Positions 38,592 through 44,568 of a DNA stretch of 44,568 nucleotides are shown here, one piece after another. Where the stretch lies: the IMG/VR virus record IMGVR_UViG_3300050821_004743, positions 1 through 44,568 of that record; one strand, 5' to 3'. The position numbers and the translations under genes are program-made. How positions within the stretch are numbered: the stretch's first letter is position 1; each line of letters opens with the position of its first letter. Source of the DNA: a virus. The notes under the pieces were generated by a model. The model worked only from the letters and a program-made list of their open reading frames with translations. It was not told the DNA's origin and made no database searches.

Positions 38592-40086
38592 CCTCTCATA
38601 CGACGAAGCGGTCGCCCTCGATAAGCCGCAGCGCATCGTTAAAGCCATTCGGTGCGCCAAGAATAAAGACATCCTCGGCTGGGGCGCCGCCGTCATGCCG
38701 GAAAAATTCTCGATCCCCTTTTGTCGTCCGCTCCACGACTATTTCGTGGATACCCGGCTCGAGACGTTGACCTGCGAAGAAGCCCCGCGCGATTCATCCA
38801 AGACCACCATCCGCTGTATGCTCGTGCCGCTTTTCCAAGCGCTGAACGAAGCCGATCTCTTCCGCTTCTATTTCAACATCCAAGGCACCGAAGACAAAGC
38901 CTTGACGATCAATCGGAACATCAAACAGGAGATCGAGCGCAACGAGGTCTTGGCCGAGATCTACGGCGACATGAAAGGCAATCGCTGGACGGATGCCGAG
39001 TTCGTGCTCTCCAATGGAATCGTCTTCGGGTGCGCGTCCACGGGACAGGCCATCCGCGGCAAGAACTATTTGAACATGCGGCCCGATTACATCATGGCCG
39101 ACGACCTGTATACCGAGGAGCACATCCATAATCCGCAAGCGACGCTCAAGGTCAACGAATGGTTTTGGAGCTCGCTCTACTCCTGCCGCGCGAGTCATCG
39201 CCGGTGGTCGATCCATTTAACGGGCACGGCCATCAACCAGGTCGACTTGCTCGTGCAGTTCAAGGGCTTTGCCGATCACCCCGAGAATCTTCCCAAGGAC
39301 ATCCCGCCGATCAAATTCAAATCGTTCAAGCAGGTATTGGATTGGGATAAAGGCACCGTCATCTGGCCGGAGAAGTGCAGCTTCGAGCAGGCGAAGATGG
39401 ACAAGATGATCATGGGCGACACCATCTTCAACCGGGAACGCCAGAACGAGCGCCACGACGATAAAGAGTCCTACATCAAACGGTCGTGGCTGTATAAGCC
39501 CGACGGCCGCAACTGGGAGTTTGACCCGCATGATTTATTCCAGATGCTGGAAAAAGAGGGCGCGATTTATTCGGTGTCGGCCGTGCGCCTCGGGAACGAT
39601 CCATCCATCGGAAAGAACATGGATTCGGACGAGAACGCCACCGCGCTTGTGATCGAGACGATCTTTGATGAAGACGGCGGCCACGACTATTGGATCATGA
39701 ATCTGACGGCCGGCCGTCTCTCGCTTCAAGAGCGCGTTGATAATGTGAAGGACATTTGCGCGGATCAGCCAGGTAATTACAACGTGACCGAAGTAGCCAT
39801 CGAATCGGTGGGCGGGTTTGACGATTACGCCCAGACGGTAATCAGCCAGACGGACTTGCCCGTCACGCGCGTTCCACACGTCCCCGACAAAATAACAAAC
39901 CTTGAAAATCACTCTAAATTTTTCCAAAATGGCAAGGTCCATTTGAACAGAAACATACCGATAGAGCTAAAAGAGAAGCTCGTGAGCCAGCTCACGACCA
40001 ACAGCCCGCAGCATGACGACGTGCGGGATGCGGTGTTTTTGACGATGCAGACAGGGGAAGCCGGATGGGGGAAAGCCTATGACTAG
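38569..40086 (+). CDS. terL: Terminase large subunit
   Basis: 505 residues from GTG 38569 with AAAGG upstream. ATPase: P-loop EAPRDSSKTT (71-80, a variant with Asp-Ser-Ser before Lys), Walker B DYIMADDLY (173-181), coupling motif LTGTAIN. Nuclease: Asp residues in GNDPSIGKNMDSDENATALVI and VAIESVGGFDDYA, and the final HDDVRDAVFL. It pumps DNA into the prohead and cuts concatemers. The long open frame starting at 38485 lies inside terS and is not used. Confidence 0.92.
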   Translation: MAKQKLPDLSYDEAVALDKPQRIVKAIRCAKNKDILGWGAAVMPEKFSIPFCRPLHDYFVDTRLETLTCEEAPRDSSKTTIRCMLVPLFQALNEADLFRFYFNIQGTEDKALTINRNIKQEIERNEVLAEIYGDMKGNRWTDAEFVLSNGIVFGCASTGQAIRGKNYLNMRPDYIMADDLYTEEHIHNPQATLKVNEWFWSSLYSCRASHRRWSIHLTGTAINQVDLLVQFKGFADHPENLPKDIPPIKFKSFKQVLDWDKGTVIWPEKCSFEQAKMDKMIMGDTIFNRERQNERHDDKESYIKRSWLYKPDGRNWEFDPHDLFQMLEKEGAIYSVSAVRLGNDPSIGKNMDSDENATALVIETIFDEDGGHDYWIMNLTAGRLSLQERVDNVKDICADQPGNYNVTEVAIESVGGFDDYAQTVISQTDLPVTRVPHVPDKITNLENHSKFFQNGKVHLNRNIPIELKEKLVSQLTTNSPQHDDVRDAVFLTMQTGEAGWGKAYD

Positions 40087-41533
40087 CAAACGTCTCACCG
40101 TCAAAGCACAGAACCTTGAAACCACCGTCGCCTATCTTCGCGGACGATTGGAACAAATCCACAACGCGCAGGGAGCCGAAGGCGAAACCCTGACCAATTC
40201 CTTCGCCAGCCTCGTGGGCGGAATGGGCGGCGGCTTTGGCGGCCAGAGTCCGCTCACCTCGATCGAGCCGATCATCTCGAACAATCGCTATAGTCCGCTC
40301 TCGCTTAACCCGCAAGTCCTGACCTTCTTCTATTTCTCCGACGGCATCGGTGCGGCGTTGGTCGATGGGCCCGTAGAGGATGCGGTGCGCGGCGGTCTCA
40401 AGTTTGAGTCCAACGAACTCGATCCCGACGATCTGAAAGAATGGGACGATTTTCTCGAGCGCTTGGAATTTTACCCGCTCTTAAAATCGGTCGAGAAGTG
40501 GGCGCGGCTATATGGCGGCGCCGGGATCATCATTCAGGATGGAACCGATCCGCGCAAACCTCTCGACATGAAGAAGATTTTCGGAAAGAAACTGACCTTC
40601 TATTCGGCTAACCGCTGGGAACTGATTTCGCCGTCGCGGGAAGCGCCGCATTACAATTTCTGGGGCGAGACCATCGACGCTTCGCGCGTCATCACCTTGG
40701 CCGGGAAGGAACCGCCCTGGACCGTGAAATGGATGCTTCAAGGCTGGGGCATGTCCTTCATGGAAAGCCTGATCCCGCCGATCAACATTTACAAGCGCAA
40801 CGAGAACGCCGTCTATGACCTCCTGCGCGAAGCCAAGATCGACGTCTATAAATTCATCCGCTTCAATTCGACCTTGGCCACCCAGAAGGGTTTGGCCCAA
40901 ATCTTGCAGCGCGTCCAGCTCCTGAACATGGCCAAGTCAAACTCGAACGCCGTGTTGCTCGACAAGGACGACGACTTCGCGCAAAAGCAGATGACGTTTG
41001 CGGGGCTCTCATCCATCTGGCAGGAGAACCGCACGAACCTTTGCGCGGCGACGCGCACTCCCGAGATTAAACTTTTCGGGACGTCGCCATCGGGCTTTAA
41101 CGCCGGCGAAGAACAGATGAAGACCTACAACGGCATGGTCGAGTCCGACGTCCGCGACCACATGCGCCCGAACATCCGCCGACTGATCGACCTTCTCATG
41201 ATCAACAAATACGGTTCGGTCTTGGACATGAAGTTCATGTTTCACCCGCTGGCCGTCCTCACCGCCAAAGAAGAAGAGGAGATCAAGAAATCCAAGCATG
41301 ACCGCTTCCGCCAGGATTACATGGACGGGATGTTGACCGCAAAGGAATACGCCGGGCTTTGCCAGCGCGAAGGCATGATCCCGATGCAGACCGAAGTCTC
41401 GCTGGGGAAACGAGAACCCGAGCCGCCATTTTTAACCGAAGCAATGGGTGATGATGACCCAGATCAAAACAGGGGGAGCAAACCAAATGGAAGACAAAAA
41501 GCCGGACGCACCGCAGCCGACGCCGCCGAGTAA
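40079..41533 (+). CDS. Portal protein (DUF1073 type)
   Basis: 484 residues, overlapping terL by 8 bases. SLNPQVLTFFYFSDGIGAALVDGPVEDAVRGG, EKWARLYGGAGIIIQDG, VITLAGKEPPW and the later AATRTPEIKLFGTSPSGFNAGEEQMKTYNGMVES are characteristic of DUF1073 portals. The dodecameric portal occupies one vertex and is the docking site for the terminase. The C-terminal 60 residues are polar and disordered. Confidence 0.9.
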   Translation: MTSKRLTVKAQNLETTVAYLRGRLEQIHNAQGAEGETLTNSFASLVGGMGGGFGGQSPLTSIEPIISNNRYSPLSLNPQVLTFFYFSDGIGAALVDGPVEDAVRGGLKFESNELDPDDLKEWDDFLERLEFYPLLKSVEKWARLYGGAGIIIQDGTDPRKPLDMKKIFGKKLTFYSANRWELISPSREAPHYNFWGETIDASRVITLAGKEPPWTVKWMLQGWGMSFMESLIPPINIYKRNENAVYDLLREAKIDVYKFIRFNSTLATQKGLAQILQRVQLLNMAKSNSNAVLLDKDDDFAQKQMTFAGLSSIWQENRTNLCAATRTPEIKLFGTSPSGFNAGEEQMKTYNGMVESDVRDHMRPNIRRLIDLLMINKYGSVLDMKFMFHPLAVLTAKEEEEIKKSKHDRFRQDYMDGMLTAKEYAGLCQREGMIPMQTEVSLGKREPEPPFLTEAMGDDDPDQNRGSKPNGRQKAGRTAADAAE

Positions 41534-41747
41534 CGCGCCGAAGATCCTTCCCGCGTCTCTTCAAATCACCGTCGCCTACAACACGACCAACGGCCAGATC
41601 CTGGTACATTGGCCGACCACGTTCAAAGACGAATGCGTCGAGATTCTTCTCGAGGCCGTCAAAGTGGTCTACCACGCCAAACCGAATGCCCTGACCAAAG
41701 CCGGGGCCAATGTTTTGGCTGGCCTCACCATTCCAGGTAAGGCGTAA
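41487..41747 (+). CDS. Hypothetical head-region protein
   Basis: 86 residues from ATG 41487 with AGGGGGA 9 bases upstream; an in-frame ATG at 41448 lacks such a site. Pro-rich start (DKKPDAPQPTPPSNAPKILP), then a small beta/alpha domain. It overlaps the portal gene end in another frame. Unknown role in head assembly. Confidence 0.68.
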   Translation: MEDKKPDAPQPTPPSNAPKILPASLQITVAYNTTNGQILVHWPTTFKDECVEILLEAVKVVYHAKPNALTKAGANVLAGLTIPGKA

Positions 41748-42749
41748 ATGCCCGAAACCGTTCCCGTTCATCGCCTGCGTCCCGACATCTACGAAGGCAT
41801 GGAAGACCAGATCGTGGAGATGTTCCGCGAGATCCTCTTCCAGCCTTTGGTGGATGTCCTGAAACAGGAGACCTCGGGAACGGTCATGGTGCTGGAAAAC
41901 GCGCCTGTGGATCTTGTGCTAAAAGCCATCCGGGAAGGCAAACTCCAATATGCCCAGGGCGTCTTCTCTGGCACCTATACGGCGCGGCTGGCCGTGGCGC
42001 TTCGTGCGCTGGGCGCGGAGTTCGACGCGCGGAGCAAAGTTTATCGGGTATCGCAGGGAAAAGTCCCCGGGGCCATCGTGGCGGAAGCCTCGGCCTACCA
42101 GGACAAAGCCAAGCGCATCCATCAGGCCATTGACCGTACGCTGAACGATATCGTGACGGGGCTTGAAACCAAAGTCGCCGGGAAGTCGTTGGATGCAAGC
42201 AACGTGTTCGTGGACATCGAGGATGGGTTCGCACCGGCCGCCAAGGCTCTCGAGGTCAACCCGAAATTGAACCCCGACAAAAAGACCGAACTTGAGCGGC
42301 GCTATACCGACAACGTGAAATTGGCGGTGAACGATTTCACGAAGAAGCAGGTGTTGATGCTTCACAAAGAGGTCGAGAAAAACGCGACCGAGGGATACCG
42401 CTTCGACAAACTCACCGAGGCCATCCGCAATCGTTATGGCATCGCGCAGCGCCACGCGAAGTTCTTGGCGCGGAACGAAACCTCCATCTTCATGAGCACG
42501 TACCGGGAACAGCGGTTCCAGCAGGCGGGCGTCCGGCGCTATATCTGGGTGACCTCTCACGATTCGCGCGTGCGTCCCGCCATTGGCCTAACGGCGCGCG
42601 AGAAGCAACTGGCCGGAAACCACCGCGAATTGGATGGCCACGCTTTCTTTTTCAACGATCCGCCGATTGTGGATAAGAACACGGGGCGCCGCGCCAACCC
42701 CGGCATGGACTACAACTGCAGGTGCATCGCCAAGCCGATCTTGGAGTAG
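41748..42749 (+). CDS. Head morphogenesis protein (Mu gpF / SPP1 gp7-like)
   Basis: 333 residues, immediately after the previous stop. The C-terminal domain has RHAKFLARNETSIFMSTYREQRFQQAGVRRYIWVTSHDSRVRP and ends with NPGMDYNCRCIAKPIL, the conserved PG-x-D-x-NCRC motif. Minor head proteins of this family bind the portal and may enter the cell with the DNA. The N-terminal two thirds are helical. Confidence 0.88.
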   Translation: MPETVPVHRLRPDIYEGMEDQIVEMFREILFQPLVDVLKQETSGTVMVLENAPVDLVLKAIREGKLQYAQGVFSGTYTARLAVALRALGAEFDARSKVYRVSQGKVPGAIVAEASAYQDKAKRIHQAIDRTLNDIVTGLETKVAGKSLDASNVFVDIEDGFAPAAKALEVNPKLNPDKKTELERRYTDNVKLAVNDFTKKQVLMLHKEVEKNATEGYRFDKLTEAIRNRYGIAQRHAKFLARNETSIFMSTYREQRFQQAGVRRYIWVTSHDSRVRPAIGLTAREKQLAGNHRELDGHAFFFNDPPIVDKNTGRRANPGMDYNCRCIAKPILE

Positions 42750-42810
42750 GGCGGGGCTTGCAATTGCGAACAAGACACCGTAGGCTTTGAGAGGGTTACA
42801 AAAAAAGTTA

Positions 42811-42839
42811 GTGACAAGGTTTTAAAAAAACGGTAACAT
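42811..42839 (+). promoter_or_regulatory. Sigma70-type promoter of the head unit (P6)
   Basis: GTGACA at 42811-42816, 17 bases, TAACAT at 42834-42839, in the only gene-free interval (42750-42930) of the structural block. Expected transcription start near 42846. Confidence 0.6.
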
Positions 42840-42845
42840 TCGCGC

Positions 42846-42930
42846 AATCAGGTCGCGTTCTTTCACAGTCTAATCGTCGTAAGCGAAGCGGGCATTCTGG
42901 TGCCAGAACATCAGGACGCCCGCTTTTTTT
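42846..42930 (+). ncRNA. Short terminated leader transcript (attenuator or small RNA)
   Basis: About 85 nt between promoter P6 and a strong terminator. The terminator stem GCGGGC (42888-42893) and GCCCGC (42918-42923) encloses an inner TTCTG/CAGAA hairpin and is followed by T7 ending at 42930. The next base is the A of ATG 42931. RNA polymerase must read through for the protease/capsid genes to be made from P6, so either read-through is regulated or this is a separate small RNA. Confidence 0.6.
42888..42930 (+). terminator. Intrinsic terminator directly before the protease gene
   Basis: A 6-bp GC stem with an internal 5-bp hairpin and seven T. It separates the head morphogenesis gene from the protease/scaffold gene and ends exactly at the latter's start codon. 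Confidence 0.85.
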
Positions 42931-44412
42931 ATGCCGATCCTTACCCCGGAGAAGGGCGAACAAGAAAAGGCTTTCGTATCTCGCTTCCTGGCGAATGCGG
43001 TGGCCTCGAAAGCGTTCCCCGAAGAAAAACAGCGCGCGGCCATCGGCTATGCGGTCTACCGCAATTCCCTCGTGAACGATGCACCCGCCGCCGGCCCGAA
43101 GTTCCTCAAGCCCTCCGAAGACGACGACATGAATAAATTTATAGAGAAGTTCATGCTCGATCCCTACACGATGGGCGAGTTCCCGAACTCCAACGAACGC
43201 CGCGCGATCGCCACGTTCTTGTGGAAGGACAAGGAAAATTCTGACGATGTTTTTAAAGAGGGCCTTCTGCGTTCGATGTCGGAGCCCGCGCGTCCGAAGC
43301 CCGTGCAGAACGCCGCCGATGATGACGAATGGCCGCGGCCTGTCACCGCTCGTTTTATTTTACCTGGCCTCGTTCACTATGAAGATCTAAGCGACGGACA
43401 GGGCTCCACGATTTTGGTTCAAAAACCGATGCTGGACAAGATGCTCAATTCCTTCATCGGCAAGCCGGTCGTTAATGAAAACCATCGTCCCGTTCATAAC
43501 CGCGACTTCAATATGGGCAATGCCGACGGCATCGTCTCGAAGGCCTGGTACAACGCCGACGACGGCTATTATTACTGCGACATGCTCGTCTGGGATCCAG
43601 AGACGCGCAAGAACATGGAAAGCGGCTACTCGGTTTCGTGCGCCTACGTTGTCAAGGAATGGAACAACGAAGGCGGGACGTTCAGCAACATTCCGTATCA
43701 ACGCGAGGCGGTCGATGGCGAATACACTCACATGGCCATCGTTTCAAACCCGCGTTACGAACAGGCGCACATCTTCAATGCAATCAAAGGAGGCTGTATG
43801 TCGATCCTCAAAATGATCTTCAAAGGCAAAGACGAAAAGGAACAGTCCATCGACCTCGATACCAAGACATCCTTGGAACTCGGGAACGGGAAATCGGCCA
43901 CCATCGAAGAGATGGCCAATTCTTACCTGGCGGCTGAAAAGCTCCGGGAAGAAGAAGCCAAAAAGCCGAAGGACGACACCTTGATCGACCTCGGCAACGG
44001 CAAAAAGATTTCGCTCGGCGATCTGAAAAAGCAGCACGCCGAGACTCTTGCCAACGCGGAATCCTCGGAAATGAAGAAGGAACACGAGGACGGCGACCAC
44101 AAGGACTATAAAGAAAATTGTGGGATGTGCTCGAAGGAGCGCAAAAACGCCGAAGACAAAGAAGCGAAGGAAAAAGAGGAAAAAGATCGCCAAGAAGCCG
44201 AACGCAAAAATGCGGTCGAGCGAGCTCGCAAGGAAACGGAAGACGCCGAAGGGCGCCGAGCCGCCGAGCGCCTCGACAACGCCGCACGGCTTCGCCGCGG
44301 AGAACTTGGTACCCCCAGCGTCTCCACCTTGGATGATGGCATCCAGCGCGGTAAAGCGATGTTCGGGTTCCACGATGACTTGAAGCAGCCGGCCGCGCCG
44401 GTTGCCAAATAA
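42931..44412 (+). CDS. Prohead protease fused to scaffold (DUF2213-type)
   Basis: 493 residues. Residues about 10-48 form a helical N-terminal domain. Residues 140-285 match DUF2213 proteases: NENHRPV with His185, SGYSVSCAYV with Ser236, and DGEYTHMAIV with His267 as probable catalytic residues. After residue 290 the protein turns into a Glu/Lys-rich coiled coil (EAKEKEEKDRQEAERKNAVERARKE), a typical scaffold. No ribosome site precedes ATG 42931; the T-tract of a terminator abuts it. Confidence 0.85.
   Translation: MPILTPEKGEQEKAFVSRFLANAVASKAFPEEKQRAAIGYAVYRNSLVNDAPAAGPKFLKPSEDDDMNKFIEKFMLDPYTMGEFPNSNERRAIATFLWKDKENSDDVFKEGLLRSMSEPARPKPVQNAADDDEWPRPVTARFILPGLVHYEDLSDGQGSTILVQKPMLDKMLNSFIGKPVVNENHRPVHNRDFNMGNADGIVSKAWYNADDGYYYCDMLVWDPETRKNMESGYSVSCAYVVKEWNNEGGTFSNIPYQREAVDGEYTHMAIVSNPRYEQAHIFNAIKGGCMSILKMIFKGKDEKEQSIDLDTKTSLELGNGKSATIEEMANSYLAAEKLREEEAKKPKDDTLIDLGNGKKISLGDLKKQHAETLANAESSEMKKEHEDGDHKDYKENCGMCSKERKNAEDKEAKEKEEKDRQEAERKNAVERARKETEDAEGRRAAERLDNAARLRRGELGTPSVSTLDDGIQRGKAMFGFHDDLKQPAAPVAK
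43798..44412 (+). CDS. Nested scaffold protein from internal start
   Basis: ATG 43798 is in frame with the protease gene (residue 290) and has a perfect AAAGGAGG 4 bases upstream (43786-43793), far better than the site of the full-length gene. The 204-residue product is the charged, coiled-coil part alone, with repeated LGNGK motifs (near full-length residues 314 and 353). This is the lambda C/Nu3 arrangement: more free scaffold than protease-fused scaffold. Confidence 0.75.
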   Translation: MSILKMIFKGKDEKEQSIDLDTKTSLELGNGKSATIEEMANSYLAAEKLREEEAKKPKDDTLIDLGNGKKISLGDLKKQHAETLANAESSEMKKEHEDGDHKDYKENCGMCSKERKNAEDKEAKEKEEKDRQEAERKNAVERARKETEDAEGRRAAERLDNAARLRRGELGTPSVSTLDDGIQRGKAMFGFHDDLKQPAAPVAK

Positions 44413-44427
44413 AAAGGAGATACGACC

Positions 44428-44568
44428 ATGGGCGTGACACTCTATACTAACCAGTTCGGCCAATCCGTCGCCGTCGGTGACCTTGACCTCGGACTTATGG
44501 CGTCGGGTTCCATCACCGGCATCGTGAGCCCCAATCAAAGTTCCCCGGCCGCCACCATCAATGCGGGA
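44428..44568 (+). CDS. Capsid decoration / structural cement-like protein (N-terminal part)
   Basis: ATG 44428 with AAAAGGAGA upstream. It reads to the window end and continues in frame at position 1 to the stop at 384, giving about 160 residues in the circular genome. See the entry at 1-384. Confidence 0.85.
   Translation, partial: MGVTLYTNQFGQSVAVGDLDLGLMASGSITGIVSPNQSSPAATINAG
44527..44568. repeat. Terminal direct repeat (circular-closure overlap), right copy
   Basis: Identical to 1-42; marks closure of the circular map. Confidence 0.93.

Noticed and set aside
1-44568. CRISPR array, tRNA genes, insertion sequence, integrase or attachment site
   Set aside because: No regularly spaced direct repeats, no cloverleaf with a TTC-x-A-x-x arm, no transposase or integrase motifs, and no duplicated tRNA-like attachment core were seen.

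Overview
The window is one complete, circularly closed genome of a small tailed phage with a contractile tail (myovirus type). The first 42 bases recur exactly as the last 42 bases, so the unique circle is about 44,526 bp, and a 160-residue structural gene runs across the join. Every gene I can support lies on the + strand, packed with ATGA/TGATG overlaps and purine-rich ribosome binding sites. There is no integrase, no CI/Cro-type repressor pair, no rRNA and no recognisable tRNA, so the phage is probably virulent. The host cannot be named from sequence. Sigma70-like promoters, Shine-Dalgarno sites and Sec-type signal peptides indicate a bacterium.

Layout, starting at the packaging genes. 37.8-44.5 kb continuing into 1-1.8 kb: terminase small and large subunits, DUF1073-type portal, Mu gpF/SPP1 gp7-like head protein, DUF2213-type prohead protease with a nested scaffold, decoration protein, major capsid protein. 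1.8-3.7 kb: DUF4054-like head completion, tail completion and tail terminator genes. 3.7-13.8 kb: DUF3383-like sheath, DUF3277-like tube, tail assembly chaperone with a -1 frameshift extension, a short tape measure, baseplate hub, spike, gp25-like, baseplate J, DUF2612-like protein and tail fibre. 13.8-16.8 kb: fibre accessory proteins, including a signal-peptide protein with three internal repeats. 16.8-18.9 kb: lysis region (membrane/coiled-coil protein, peptidase endolysin with a zinc-ribbon N-terminus, a 41-residue membrane protein, a DUF1353 protein).

19.2-37.7 kb is the early and accessory region. It holds many small Cys-pair (zinc-ribbon-like) and membrane proteins, a likely annealase plus PD-(D/E)XK exonuclease recombination pair, a RecD-like SF1 helicase, a YopX protein, an ASCH-like protein, two DNA methyltransferases, a lambda O-like initiator with a DnaC-like loader, a second Cas4/RecB-like nuclease, a Vsr/DUF559-like nuclease and a J-domain protein.

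The least expected content is non-coding. (1) A 369-bp intergenic region at 27493-27861 folds on paper into a chain of strong helices, with two sets of mutually exclusive pairings; it looks like a structured RNA I cannot name. (2) The three main transcription units (replication, packaging, head) each follow the same plan: a promoter, a structured leader, then a GC hairpin plus T-tract lying at or just before the start codon. This suggests attenuation or antitermination control, or small RNAs. (3) Three early promoters have nearly pure T/C spacers. Two share a 26-bp exact repeat, and two carry the upstream gene's TGA stop inside the -35 box.
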